Assembly: GCF_041360795.1 (NCBI RefSeq)
Contig: NZ_JBFUPW010000001.1
Span: 682,001-746,000 of the forward strand
Reading direction: 5' to 3'
DNA length: 64,000 nucleotides
Source of the DNA: Arthrobacter_E sp041360795
GTDB taxonomy: Bacteria; Actinomycetota; Actinomycetes; Actinomycetales; Micrococcaceae
Position 1 is the first letter of the stretch. Each line of letters opens with the position of its first letter. A program made the translations under genes and the position numbers. Of the stretch, positions 7,415 to 15,894 are shown piece after piece. Under the pieces are notes generated by a model that searched no databases, was not told the DNA's origin, and saw only the letters and a list, made by a program, of their open reading frames with translations.

Positions 7415-8482
7415 TCACTCGCCGCCGAAGGTGTCCAGGAGCGCCTGGGCGGTGCGGGCGGCGGCCTGGCCGTCGCCGTACGGGGCGGCGTCCGTGGGAG
7501 CCGGCGCGGGACGCTGGACAGTGGAGGCCAGAATGCTCAGGTCCTGATCGACCAGGACGTTCCAGCCGAGGTCGACGGTCTCGACCCACTCGGTCTCAGG
7601 GCGGATCGTCGTGCACGGGACGCGGAGGAGGAAGGCCTCCTTCTGGAGCCCGCCGGAGTCGGTGACCACGCCGGCGCTGCGGGACACGGCATCCACGAGC
7701 TGCGGGTAGGCCAGGGGCTCATTCGGGACCAGGGAACCCGCCGCGAGATCGATGCCGTGCTTGTCGGCCAGGGCACGGAGCCGCGGGTGGGCGAGCAACA
7801 GCACGGGCTTGTCGAGGCCGGCGAGCGATTCGATGATCGCGGAGAGCCGCTCGGGGCTGTCGGTGTTGTCCGGGCGGTGGATGGTGCACACGTAGTAGCC
7901 GCCGTCCTCCAGGCCGTGGGGGAGTGCCGCGGGCTCGGTGGCCAGACGGTCGCGGACGGCGTACAGGACGTCCGTCATGACGTCGCCCACCAGGATGGAC
8001 TTCTCGCTCAGACCTTCAGTGGCCAGGTGATCCATGGCGACCTGGGTGGGGGCGAGGAGGAGATCGGAGGCATGGTCCGTCAGGACGCGGTTGTGCTCCT
8101 CCGGCATGCGGCGGTTGAAGGAGCGCAGGCCGGACTCCAGGTGAGCCACGGGGATGTGGATCTTCACCGCGGCGAGTGCCGCCGCGAGGGTCGAGTTCGT
8201 GTCGCCGTAGACGAGCACGACGTCGGGCCGCTCCTCTTCGAAGACACGCTCGAGGCCCGAGAGCATCGCCCCGGTCTGCTCGCCGTGCTTGCCGGAGCCG
8301 ACCGCCAGATTGTGGTCGGGCTGGGGGATGCCCAGATCGCGGAAGAAGACGTCGCTCATCAATTCGTCGTAGTGCTGTCCGGTGTGGACGATCACGTGAT
8401 CCGCCTTGCCCTCCAGGGCTTTGGCGATGGGTGCGAGCTTGACGAATTGGGGTCGCGCGCCGACGACGGAGAGGATCTTCAT
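7415..8482 (-). CDS. wecB: UDP-N-acetylglucosamine 2-epimerase (non-hydrolysing; WecB/WbpI family)
   Basis: This 355-residue enzyme inverts C2 of a UDP-GlcNAc-type sugar. The start MKILSVVGARPQFVKLAPI, the HTGQHYDELMSD segment and VYGDTNSTLAAALAA are hallmark regions, as are HLESGLRSFNRRMPEE and TDSGGLQKEAFLL. I start it at the ATG 8482-8480, where family homology begins; the frame is open further upstream but that part overlaps the next gene antisense. It is convergent to the wbpA-D-E-B operon. With those genes it would supply the last step, converting UDP-GlcNAc3NAcA to UDP-ManNAc3NAcA (WbpI), or alternatively make UDP-ManNAc (WecB). Sequence inspection does not separate the two. Confidence 0.92.
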   Translation of the reverse strand: MKILSVVGARPQFVKLAPIAKALEGKADHVIVHTGQHYDELMSDVFFRDLGIPQPDHNLAVGSGKHGEQTGAMLSGLERVFEEERPDVVLVYGDTNSTLAAALAAVKIHIPVAHLESGLRSFNRRMPEEHNRVLTDHASDLLLAPTQVAMDHLATEGLSEKSILVGDVMTDVLYAVRDRLATEPAALPHGLEDGGYYVCTIHRPDNTDSPERLSAIIESLAGLDKPVLLLAHPRLRALADKHGIDLAAGSLVPNEPLAYPQLVDAVSRSAGVVTDSGGLQKEAFLLRVPCTTIRPETEWVETVDLGWNVLVDQDLSILASTVQRPAPAPTDAAPYGDGQAAARTAQALLDTFGGE

Positions 8483-8530
8483 GGGGTTCAGGATATCGGT
8501 CCGTCCGACGGAGGGATGAACGACGAGTGG

Positions 8531-8543
8531 TAGCCTGCCTGGG
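8531..8543 (+). promoter_or_regulatory. Leaderless promoter of the GT2 gene
   Basis: TAGCCT at 8531-8536 is followed by 6 bases and then the GTG start at 8543. There is no Shine-Dalgarno sequence, so the transcript probably begins at the start codon. Confidence 0.55.
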
Positions 8544-9634
8544 TGAAGGAAGCCACCGTCTCTCCGGCAGTCGACGTCATCATCGCCACGCACAACGCCG
8601 GACGGCCTGTGGAGCGTGCAACCCGCTCGGTGCTGGACGGCTGGGACCCAGCCAACGGCGCAGTCCGGGTGTCCGTCGTATGCCACAACACCGACTCCGG
8701 TCCCATCCGCGAGCGATTCGGTGACGAACTTCCCCCGCAGGTCCGCTTCCTCGAACTCCGGGACGGCATTCCGAGTCCTGCCGGTCCTTTCAACCATGGA
8801 CTGTCCCAGGCGACGGCCCCCTATGTCTCCATCATGGGCAGCGACGACTGGCTGGAGCCTGGAGCCCTCCGTGGCTGGTGGGAACTCGCGGAAGCCCGCC
8901 ACAGCAGCGCGGTGATCCCTCGCCAGGTCCACGCTGACGGCCGCATCGTCAGGACGCCGCCGATCCGGTCGTGGCGCCGTGGCGAGCTGAACGCGGTCAA
9001 GGACCGGCTCGGATACCGGACGGCGCCGCTCGGCCTGTTGCGCCGGTCCGTGGTCGATGAGCTGGGGCTGGCCTTCTCGGTGGGCCGTCGCAGCGGTGAG
9101 GACCAGGAGTTCTCGACCCGCCTGTGGTTCCAGGGGGGCCGGATCGACTTCGCGGGCCGCCGCGGGAGCTACGTCGTGGGCGATGACGCGGCGGACCGGG
9201 TCACCAGGGACTTCAGGCCGCTCTCCGAGGACTTCGCTTTCGTCGACGGCATCCTGCACTCGGAGTGGTTCCCGCAGCTCAGCGCCGTGGAGCAGAGGTC
9301 GGTGGGTGCGCGGATCATCCGGGTTCAGTTCTTCGCCTCGGTGCAGGCGCGCGTGGAAGCCGCGCTGTGGGACGACGGAGCCAGGGAAGCCGCAGCGACC
9401 ACGGCGGAGCTGCTGATCAGCGCGGTCCCGGCCGCCTTGGATGTCTTGTCACGGGAGGACGCGACCGCGTTCTCCCTGATCAGGCGCAGAGCCGGGGACG
9501 CCGAGCTACGGACCGCCTTGAGCCGCCGACGGCGGTTCGGGACTCCGGGAACACTGCTCACGTCGGATACGGCGAAGCTGCTGGCGCCGGACGCTCCTCT
9601 GCGGTTCATGGTGGCCTCAGTTCTCCTGCGGTGA
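8543..9634 (+). CDS. Glycosyltransferase family 2 (paralogue of the gene at 13638)
   Basis: A 363-residue GT-A glycosyltransferase. The N-terminal nucleotide-binding strand is VDVIIATHNAGRPVERATRS, and the metal-binding DxD equivalent is SIMGSDDWLEPG. The acceptor-side region contains GEDQEFSTRLWFQGG. It is leaderless from GTG 8543. The protein is clearly related along its length to the GT2 encoded at 13638-14702: both share VCHN, VRFLEL-DG-SPAGP, SDD-x-x-PG-L and the GED motif before a RLWF segment. The C-terminal ~120 residues are helical with no recognised domain. The acceptor is unknown; the neighbourhood suggests a cell-envelope glycan. Confidence 0.85.
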   Translation: MKEATVSPAVDVIIATHNAGRPVERATRSVLDGWDPANGAVRVSVVCHNTDSGPIRERFGDELPPQVRFLELRDGIPSPAGPFNHGLSQATAPYVSIMGSDDWLEPGALRGWWELAEARHSSAVIPRQVHADGRIVRTPPIRSWRRGELNAVKDRLGYRTAPLGLLRRSVVDELGLAFSVGRRSGEDQEFSTRLWFQGGRIDFAGRRGSYVVGDDAADRVTRDFRPLSEDFAFVDGILHSEWFPQLSAVEQRSVGARIIRVQFFASVQARVEAALWDDGAREAAATTAELLISAVPAALDVLSREDATAFSLIRRRAGDAELRTALSRRRRFGTPGTLLTSDTAKLLAPDAPLRFMVASVLLR

Positions 9635-9665
9635 CGGCGGGGATCCACGGGGAACAACGGGATTG

Positions 9666-9681
9666 TGGAATACTGGACGGG
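9666..9681 (+). promoter_or_regulatory. Extended -10 leaderless promoter
   Basis: TGG followed by AATACT (9666-9674) is an extended -10 element, with 6 bases to the GTG start at 9681. No Shine-Dalgarno sequence precedes the GTG. Confidence 0.55.
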
Positions 9682-10346
9682 TGAGCCGCACCTGGATAGT
9701 GATACCGATGTACAACGAAGCAAGCGTTGTCGGATCGGTCATTGAGGGGCTACTCCCGTATTTCCCTCACGTCGTCTGTGTCGATGACGGCAGCACGGAT
9801 GGTTCACAGGAGGTGGCCCGCCGTGCGGGAGCCACCGTCGTACAGCACCCGGTGAATCTCGGTCAGGGCGCTGCGCTCCAGACCGGTTTCGCCTTTGCGC
9901 TTCAGGATCCCGAGCTGGACTGTGTCGTGACATTCGACGCCGACGGCCAGCACCGCGTCGAGGATGCCCTCGACATGGTGGAGATCATCCGCCGGGGAGA
10001 CGCCGACGTCGTGCTGGGTTCCCGGTTCCTCGATGGTCGCACGCAGATCGGCTGGCTCAAGCGGCTGGTGCTGAAGGTCGCAGCGGTGCAGTCCCGGTTC
10101 TCCACGGGCATGAACCTCACGGACGCCCACAACGGTCTCCGGGCCATCGGGGTCTCCACTCTGAGCCAGATCGATCTGAAGCAGAACCGGATGGCGCACG
10201 CTTCGGAACTGGTCAACCAGCTGGCCACCATCAAGCCGGTGTGGGTCGAGCACCCCGTGGAAATCATTTATACGGACTATTCCAAAGCCAAGGGACAGTC
10301 CTTGCTGAACTCGGTGAACATCATCGCCGACCTCTTCTTTAGGTGA
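9681..10346 (+). CDS. Polyprenyl-phosphate glycosyltransferase (GT2, DPM1-like)
   Basis: A 221-residue single-domain GT2 enzyme. The motifs are TWIVIPMYNEASVVGSVI, CVDDGSTDGSQEVA, HPVNLGQGAALQTGF and the DxD-containing VVTFDADGQH. Such enzymes load a sugar from a nucleotide donor onto undecaprenyl or decaprenyl phosphate, which is then flipped and used by GT-C enzymes outside the membrane. There is no C-terminal transmembrane segment; instead the gene is followed 3 bp later by a DUF2304 membrane protein, the usual partner. The start GTG 9681 fits both the motif position and the leaderless promoter; a TTG at 9663 is a weaker alternative. Confidence 0.88.
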   Translation: MSRTWIVIPMYNEASVVGSVIEGLLPYFPHVVCVDDGSTDGSQEVARRAGATVVQHPVNLGQGAALQTGFAFALQDPELDCVVTFDADGQHRVEDALDMVEIIRRGDADVVLGSRFLDGRTQIGWLKRLVLKVAAVQSRFSTGMNLTDAHNGLRAIGVSTLSQIDLKQNRMAHASELVNQLATIKPVWVEHPVEIIYTDYSKAKGQSLLNSVNIIADLFFR

Positions 10347-10349
10347 ACC

Positions 10350-10724
10350 GTGCAGATCTTCGTACAAATCGTCCTGGTTCTCGCCGTCATCCTCATTTCG
10401 CTCGCCCTCATGCGGGGCGGCGTGAACGCACGTCACATGGCGATCCGCCGGATCTTCCTGGTGGTGTTCGCTTTTGTCGCGGCACTGTCCGTGATCTTCC
10501 CTGAGATTCTCAGCGCCGTGGCTCACTTCTTCGGCATCGGCCGCGGCGCCGACCTGGTGCTGTACGGCTTCATCGTGGCCTTCCTGGTGTCGTCCGCCAC
10601 GACCTTCCAGCGCTTCCGCCAGATGGAGAGCACCACCACCAAGCTGGCTCGCCGCATCGCCCTTGACGAGGCGGACCGCCCGTGGGAGCGCGATGCTCAG
10701 GAAGACGACGCCGCCGCACGGTAA
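10350..10724 (+). CDS. DUF2304 membrane protein, partner of the DPM1-like glycosyltransferase
   Basis: A 124-residue protein with three hydrophobic segments (about residues 5-22, 33-52 and 65-85), followed by a charged C-terminal tail with RFRQMESTTTKLARRIAL. This matches DUF2304 proteins, which are regularly encoded directly after DPM1-like glycosyltransferases and are thought to anchor or assist them. It starts at GTG 10350, 3 bp after the glycosyltransferase. Its last 28 bp overlap the 3' end of the convergent glycosyltransferase gene on the other strand. Confidence 0.82.
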   Translation: MQIFVQIVLVLAVILISLALMRGGVNARHMAIRRIFLVVFAFVAALSVIFPEILSAVAHFFGIGRGADLVLYGFIVAFLVSSATTFQRFRQMESTTTKLARRIALDEADRPWERDAQEDDAAAR

Positions 10725-11695
10725 GCCGACTGCAGGAGGGCCACTTGGTCAGCGGCGCTGTGGTTCTTACGGACCCACGCAGGACCGCTCAGACGTGAGG
10801 CCATCGCCGCCGGATCTTCGAGGGTGACTCTGACCTGCTCCACGATCTCCTCCGGCGTGCCCTGCAGCACCGGTGGTTCGCCCGCAGGGCCGGTCCACTG
10901 GGTCCCTGGGCAGGCGACCACGACGCCGGCGGCCAGCGCTTCGAGTTCACTCACCGCGAGAATGCCCGCCGACTGGCCGACCACGACGCTCGCCCCCGCG
11001 AGATAGTCCAGGAAGTCGCCGTGGGGCATCTTGGGGACCAGGCGGACGCCCAGTCGCTGCGCTTCGGCGGCTCCCGGACCCCAGTCCAGACCGAGCACCT
11101 CGGCGTCGGGAAAAGCCTTGACCAGGGCGGCCGCGGTTTCGAGCTGCAGGGCCACATTCTTGGAGTCGTCCCAGCGCGACGCGAAGGAGATCCGGGTCCT
11201 TCCCTCGGGCGCGGACCACTCCGGGATCCTGTCGAACATCAGGGGAGCCGGTAGGTACTGCGCGTCCGGCCGGGCGGCGGTGGCGTTCTCCTCGAGGTCC
11301 AGCGTCGTGTAATAGACGCCCTGGGCGCCGTCGATCGCACGCTGGATCTGGTCATGGAACGCAGGCTGTGGCCACTGCGTCCGGATGTCTGTGCCGTGCA
11401 GGTGGAGGAGATACGGCTTCCGGGGCAGGAACGGCTTGTCGAAGACGGACGGCGTCGTCCCGTAGTGGAAGTGGAGGACGTCATGCCCCAGGGCCGCGCT
11501 GGCATGCCGCAGCTGGTAGGGCAGCTGAGCCAGGCGGGCCTTCATCCCTGAGCCGAATCCCTGTCCCGGGCGGACGGCATCTGGTGGCATGAAGTCCCAG
11601 CTGAGGTTCCGGCGGTGCGCCTCGTCGACAAGGGTTCTGGCCACGTTCGCACAGTCGTTGATGTGGATGACGCGGGGCTCGAGTTCAGCTGGCAC
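10697..11695 (-). CDS. Glycosyltransferase, GT4-like (paralogue of the gene at 15895)
   Basis: A protein of about 332 residues with a GT-B type organisation: VIHINDCANVARTL and VLHFHYGTTPSVF in the N-terminal half, LLHLHGTDIRTQWPQP, then FASRWDDSKNVALQLETAAAL and a C-terminal E-containing loop VSELEALAAGVVVACP, as in GT4 donor sites. I start it at GTG 11695-11693, which lies 6 bases after a GATAAT -10 box on the same strand (leaderless); a longer open frame to 11848 would run into the divergent gene. It is a paralogue of the gene at 15895-16866: both carry HLHGTD, a TLDL...RPDAQ segment, FASRWDD and GLDWG. It overlaps the convergent DUF2304 gene by 28 bp. Confidence 0.78.
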   Translation of the reverse strand: MPAELEPRVIHINDCANVARTLVDEAHRRNLSWDFMPPDAVRPGQGFGSGMKARLAQLPYQLRHASAALGHDVLHFHYGTTPSVFDKPFLPRKPYLLHLHGTDIRTQWPQPAFHDQIQRAIDGAQGVYYTTLDLEENATAARPDAQYLPAPLMFDRIPEWSAPEGRTRISFASRWDDSKNVALQLETAAALVKAFPDAEVLGLDWGPGAAEAQRLGVRLVPKMPHGDFLDYLAGASVVVGQSAGILAVSELEALAAGVVVACPGTQWTGPAGEPPVLQGTPEEIVEQVRVTLEDPAAMASRLSGPAWVRKNHSAADQVALLQSAYRAAASSS

Positions 11696-11707
11696 CGTCC
11701 TATTATC
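11693..11707 (-). promoter_or_regulatory. Leaderless promoter of the GT4-like gene
   Basis: On the minus strand GATAAT (11707-11702) is followed by 6 bases and GTG 11695. This is the best TATAAT match among the leaderless promoters in the window. Confidence 0.6.
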
Positions 11708-11745
11708 GCCGATCCGGCTCTCGCGGAGTTCAGGTGTCGCGACTG

Positions 11746-11759
11746 TAGACTTGTCCAGA
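11746..11759 (+). promoter_or_regulatory. Leaderless promoter of the small ORF and ABC exporter
   Basis: TAGACT at 11746-11751 is followed by 7 bases and ATG 11759. It is divergent from the minus-strand promoter 39 bp away. Confidence 0.5.
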
Positions 11760-11842
11760 TGAGCAATGTGACTTCTTCGGCGCCTGTCCGGCGTGCTGTG
11801 CGTGTGAATGCAGACCGGTCCAGCAGGACGGGGCAGCTGTGA
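11759..11842 (+). CDS. Candidate leaderless 27-aa ORF coupled to the ABC exporter gene
   Basis: The ATG lies 7 bases after a TAGACT -10 box, so ribosomes would load directly at the transcript end. The frame encodes 27 residues beginning MSNVTSSAPVRRAVRV and ending RTGQL, rich in Arg, Ser and Val with no hydrophobic segment. Its TGA overlaps the GTG of the exporter gene (GTGA at 11839-11842), an arrangement that would allow termination-reinitiation. I know of no family match. It could act only as a translational entry point rather than yield a functional peptide. Confidence 0.4.
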   Translation: MSNVTSSAPVRRAVRVNADRSSRTGQL

Positions 11843-13641
11843 AGGCACTTTTGAGGACTTACCGGAACGTACTGAGCATCATGCCGGCGTCGAGTGTGCG
11901 TTTCCTCGGCCTGTATTCGTTCCTCCTGGCAGTGCTCTCCTTCTTCGACGCCTTCGCCATGGCATTGCTGGCTCTGGTCATCGCCCCTCTGACGAGTGGC
12001 GGAGTTTTCCGGGTGCCGATCCTCGGGTGGGAGGTGTCCGGTCCTGGCTTGTTCTGGGTCATCGGAGCCATCTGCACGCTGATCGTGCTGAAGGGCGTTT
12101 TCGCGGTTCTCCTCCAGTGGTGGGCCACTCGGCGCTTCGCGGCGGTGGAGCTGGAAATGGGTGACCGGCTCTTCGACGCGTATCTCAAAGCGCCGTGGGT
12201 GGAACGTCTTCGCCGGAACTCCTCGGATCTGGTGCGTATCGCGGACGTGGGCATCGCCAACACCATTGCAGGATTCCTGCTTCCCGCCGTCTCACTTGTC
12301 GGGGAGGCCTTGACGTTCGTCGTCGTCCTTCTCGTGCTCGTGGTGTCTGCGCCGATCACAGCGCTCACCTCGGTCATCTACCTCGGCGCCGTGGGTCTGG
12401 TGCTCCACCTCCTGGTGTCCCGTCGGTCGATGGTCGCAGGCCGGGTCAACCGGGACTACTCCTTCAAAGTGGCGCAGCTTCTCACCGAGATGGTGGGTGC
12501 GCTCAAGGAGATCACGCTGCGCAACAAGAGCGCCGAAGTCGCTGCGGTGGTTCATGCTGACCGGATCCACACCTCCCGCGCTCGGGCGAACATCCAGTTC
12601 CTGGGAATCGTCCCGCGCTATGTGCTGGAGTCGGCCCTCATCGGCGGATTCGTGGTGGTCGGGCTGGTGGGCTTCCTCACCGCCGGCACTGCGGGTGCAG
12701 CGTCTTCGGTGGCACTTTTCGCCCTTGCGGGCTTCCGTATGGCTCCCAGCATCCAGCGATTCCAGAACATCATCACGCAATGCGCCACGGCGGCGCCGCA
12801 TGCCGAAGTGGTGGTCGCGGACGTGAAGTCGATCCAGCTGGCCGCGGAGAGTGCGACCACGGTGACGACGGCGGGCACACTGCCAGAGCATGCCACATCC
12901 CTGGAACTGCGCCACGTCGGATTCCGGTACCGACCGGACGCGGAGCCCGCCCTTCGTGACGTCGATCTGACGATCCCGTTCGGCAGCACGGTGGCGTTCG
13001 TCGGTTCCTCGGGCGCCGGCAAGTCAACCCTCGTGGATCTGCTCCTGGGTCTGGTCGAGCCGGACCAGGGCGAGATCTCCATCGGAGGGAAGCCCCTGAG
13101 CGGGATGCTGACCGACTGGCGGTCGCGTGTCGGGTACGTGCCGCAGGACGTGTCGCTCTTCGACGGCACGGTCGCTCAGAACGTGGCCTTGAGCTGGTCC
13201 AGTGACTTCGACCGCGATCAAGTGCGCGAAGCCCTGAATGGCTCTCAGCTGCTGGAAGTCGTCGAAAGGCGCGACGGCGGGTTGGACAGCGTCATCGGCG
13301 AACGCGGACTCTCGTTCTCCGGCGGCCAGCGCCAGCGGCTGGGCATCGCCCGAGCCCTGTACGCCCGGCCGACGGTTCTGGTCATGGATGAGGCGACGTC
13401 CGCTCTCGACAACGCGACGGAGGAGGCGATCAGCAAGTCGGTCCAGCAGCTCCACGGGAAGGTGACTGTCATCTTGGTGGCTCACCGCCTCTCGACGATC
13501 CTCCACGCCGATGTGATCCACTACATGGCGGGTGGCACGATCGTCGCGTCCGGCACCTTCCAAGAACTCGTCCGCACGGTTCCGGAGTTCGCTCAGCAGG
13601 CAGCGCTGGCGGGTCTCGTCGATGAGCGGACCATCCGGTGA
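11839..13641 (+). CDS. ABC exporter with fused membrane and ATPase domains (PglK/MsbA-type, possible glycolipid flippase)
   Basis: A 600-residue half-transporter that would work as a dimer. The first ~310 residues form a six-helix exporter domain, beginning with SVRFLGLYSFLLAVLSFFDAF. The C-terminal nucleotide-binding domain has Walker A FVGSSGAGKSTLVDLL, the Q-loop GYVPQDVSLFDG, signature LSFSGGQRQRLGIARAL, Walker B VLVMDEATSALD and the switch histidine in LVAHRLSTI. All ATPase residues are intact. The placement among glycosyltransferases suggests a flippase for a lipid-linked oligosaccharide, as PglK does. Start GTG 11839 overlaps a 27-codon ORF and its stop overlaps the next glycosyltransferase start (GTGA). 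A drug or peptide exporter role cannot be excluded. Confidence 0.88.
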   Translation: MKALLRTYRNVLSIMPASSVRFLGLYSFLLAVLSFFDAFAMALLALVIAPLTSGGVFRVPILGWEVSGPGLFWVIGAICTLIVLKGVFAVLLQWWATRRFAAVELEMGDRLFDAYLKAPWVERLRRNSSDLVRIADVGIANTIAGFLLPAVSLVGEALTFVVVLLVLVVSAPITALTSVIYLGAVGLVLHLLVSRRSMVAGRVNRDYSFKVAQLLTEMVGALKEITLRNKSAEVAAVVHADRIHTSRARANIQFLGIVPRYVLESALIGGFVVVGLVGFLTAGTAGAASSVALFALAGFRMAPSIQRFQNIITQCATAAPHAEVVVADVKSIQLAAESATTVTTAGTLPEHATSLELRHVGFRYRPDAEPALRDVDLTIPFGSTVAFVGSSGAGKSTLVDLLLGLVEPDQGEISIGGKPLSGMLTDWRSRVGYVPQDVSLFDGTVAQNVALSWSSDFDRDQVREALNGSQLLEVVERRDGGLDSVIGERGLSFSGGQRQRLGIARALYARPTVLVMDEATSALDNATEEAISKSVQQLHGKVTVILVAHRLSTILHADVIHYMAGGTIVASGTFQELVRTVPEFAQQAALAGLVDERTIR

Positions 13642-14702
13642 TCGATGTCGAAGTCGTGGTTCCAGTGCACACGGTGGATCGGCCGCTGGAACGTGCCGTG
13701 CAGTCCGCCTTCGCCGGAAACGATGACGTGTCGGTGAGGGTGACCATCGTCTGCCACAACATCACTCGGGATACGCTGACGGCCTCGGTGCCCGGACTGG
13801 TGGGGCGCGAAGACGTGCGATTCCTGGAACTCGAAGACGGGACGGCGTCGCCCGCAGGCCCCAAGAATCTGGGGTTGAGGGCGGCCACCGGACGATACCT
13901 GACGGTTCTCGACTCGGATGACTTCTTCGCTCCCGGTTCGCTCGCCGCATGGTCCAAAGTCCTGGACGAGACCGACGCGGGGCTGCTGGCCGCACCCCTG
14001 CAGGATGAACACGGCAACCGGATTCTCACGCCTCGTAGCCGCTGGGGCCGCACGAGTGCCCTGGACCCTGCCCGAGACGGGCTGGCCTATGCCAGCGCAC
14101 CGCGTGGCCTGTGGCGTGCGGATGTCTGGGAATCCGCGGGCGCTTCTTACACCGAAGGTCTCGGCACGGGCGAGGACCTCGAGATCGGCCTCAGGCTGTG
14201 GTTTTCCGACGCCCGGATCGAGTATCCCCGGAGCGGCGTCTACCATCTGACGAGTGGCGGTCCCGACCGTGTCAGCGCCCGCCGCTGGACGCTGCAGGAG
14301 GAACTTGAACCGATTCTGCGGCTCGATCAGAACTGGCTCCAGTCCCTGGGGGTGCGGCAGCGGAGCGCGATCGCCGCGAAACTGTGGAGGATCAACGTCT
14401 TCGCCGCCTTCCTCCGCCACGCTGACGACCCGGCACGCGGCGGAACTGACACTGAGGTGCTCTCGGCCGCATGCGCCGTCGTCCGTGAACTCGCCCCCGA
14501 GGTCCCGCTGAGCATCGCGGAGCAAGCCTTCGCGGACGGGATCTCTTCGTCCGCGAGCCAGCCGGAGCGATGGCCCGTGGTGGCGGATGCATATCGGCGC
14601 TCCGGGCGGCTGTCGCGAATTCTTCCCGCCGTCTGGCGGTGCGGCCTCCGCGCCGAGGGGCCCCTCAGAGGTTTTCTCCGTTCATACCTTCCTGTGCGCT
14701 GA
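13638..14702 (+). CDS. Glycosyltransferase family 2 (paralogue of the gene at 8543)
   Basis: A 354-residue GT-A enzyme starting at GTG 13638, which overlaps the exporter stop. Key regions are VEVVVPVHTVDRPLERAV, VRFLELEDGTASPAGPKN, the metal-binding LTVLDSDDFFAPG and GTGEDLEIGLRLWF. The same order of motifs occurs in the 8543-9634 product, so the two derive from a duplication; divergence is considerable, suggesting different acceptors or linkages. Its C-terminal third is helical and unassigned. Overlap with the exporter gene suggests that it helps to build the glycan the exporter moves. Confidence 0.85.
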   Translation: MIDVEVVVPVHTVDRPLERAVQSAFAGNDDVSVRVTIVCHNITRDTLTASVPGLVGREDVRFLELEDGTASPAGPKNLGLRAATGRYLTVLDSDDFFAPGSLAAWSKVLDETDAGLLAAPLQDEHGNRILTPRSRWGRTSALDPARDGLAYASAPRGLWRADVWESAGASYTEGLGTGEDLEIGLRLWFSDARIEYPRSGVYHLTSGGPDRVSARRWTLQEELEPILRLDQNWLQSLGVRQRSAIAAKLWRINVFAAFLRHADDPARGGTDTEVLSAACAVVRELAPEVPLSIAEQAFADGISSSASQPERWPVVADAYRRSGRLSRILPAVWRCGLRAEGPLRGFLRSYLPVR

Positions 14703-14743
14703 CTCGTACACGATCCGCTCACACTGTCCAAGCCAGAGGAACC

Positions 14744-15874
14744 ATGACGACCACACCGTCCCTGCTCATCATCTCCTTTTCCCGGATTCCATCTGACCCG
14801 CGTGTCCTCAAGCAAGTGGAACTGTTCAAGAGCCGTTACCGGGTGACCACGTGCGGGTTGGGAGAGGGACCAGAGGGTGTTGACGAGCACATTGCCTTGC
14901 CTGTAGATGCCCAGGCATGGCCGTCAGACAAGGCCTCGCTGATACTGCGCCGTTACGCCCATGTCTACGGCGCGATCCCGGCGATCGCGGCTGCACGGGA
15001 GGCGCTCCGAGGGCGCCGCTTCGACATGATCCTGGCCAACGACCTGAATGCCGTTCCTCTGGCGGTGGAACTCCAGCCCCGGCTGGGAGTGCACGCTGAT
15101 CTGCACGAGTACGCGCCCAGCGAGAAGGAGACCGTACGGACCTGGCGTTGGTTCGTCGCCCCGTATCAGCGCTGGCTGTGCCGCACCTACTTCCCGTCGC
15201 TCTCCAGTGCTACCACCGTCTCCCAGGGCATCGCCGACCGTTACTCGGCGGAGTTCGGCATGCCGTTCGGCGTGGTCACGAACGCGGCGCCCTTCCAGGA
15301 ATGGTCACCTGGGGCCACGGGGCCCGGTATCCGGTTGATCCACAGCGGGGCCGCTCAGCGGTACCGCCGCCTTGAGTTGATGATCGACGCCATGGAAGAA
15401 GCCCCCGAGGGAGTCACTCTCGACCTGGTCCTGATGCCGAACGAGCTCGACTACCTGGAGGAGCTTCGCCAGCGCGGTTCGAGTGTCTCGAGCGTCAGCT
15501 TCCGCGACCCCGTCCCTCATGCAGAGATCGTTTCGGATCTGCGGGATTACGACGTTGCCCTCGTCTTCCTCCCACCGAGCACGTTCAATCTGAAGCAGAG
15601 CTTGCCGAACAAGTTGTTTGAGGCCGTCCAGGCGCGTCTGGGCGTCATCATCGGCCCGTCACCGGCCATGCAGACGCTGGTCGAGCAGTACGGTTTCGGC
15701 ACGGTGATCGATGATTTCGCGCCGGAGACACTGGCTGTAGCCATCAAGAGCCTGACGCCGGAGACCGTGGACGGATGGAAGCGGGCTGCCCACCGGGCGG
15801 CGTCGCCTCTCTCCGCCGAAGAGCAGGTCAAGGGCTGGGAGAACGCTTTGGCGGCCATCGCGGGCCGGGCCTGA
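14744..15874 (+). CDS. Glycosyltransferase, GT-B fold (GT4-like)
   Basis: A protein of about 376 residues. It starts at ATG 14744 with AGAGGA 6 bp upstream; the frame stays open to 14570, but that part reads as the preceding gene in another frame. The N-terminus SLLIISFSRIPSDPRVLKQV is the common first strand and loop of GT4 enzymes, ILANDLNAVPLAVELQ follows, and the C-terminal domain has RLIHSGAAQRYRRLELMIDAM and NKLFEAVQARLGVIIG, in which the NKLFE motif contacts the donor. The gene ends 20 bp before a convergent glycosyltransferase. The transferred sugar cannot be told from sequence. Confidence 0.85.
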   Translation: MTTTPSLLIISFSRIPSDPRVLKQVELFKSRYRVTTCGLGEGPEGVDEHIALPVDAQAWPSDKASLILRRYAHVYGAIPAIAAAREALRGRRFDMILANDLNAVPLAVELQPRLGVHADLHEYAPSEKETVRTWRWFVAPYQRWLCRTYFPSLSSATTVSQGIADRYSAEFGMPFGVVTNAAPFQEWSPGATGPGIRLIHSGAAQRYRRLELMIDAMEEAPEGVTLDLVLMPNELDYLEELRQRGSSVSSVSFRDPVPHAEIVSDLRDYDVALVFLPPSTFNLKQSLPNKLFEAVQARLGVIIGPSPAMQTLVEQYGFGTVIDDFAPETLAVAIKSLTPETVDGWKRAAHRAASPLSAEEQVKGWENALAAIAGRA

Positions 15875-15894
15875 TCGTCCGGGGCCCGGCGCGT

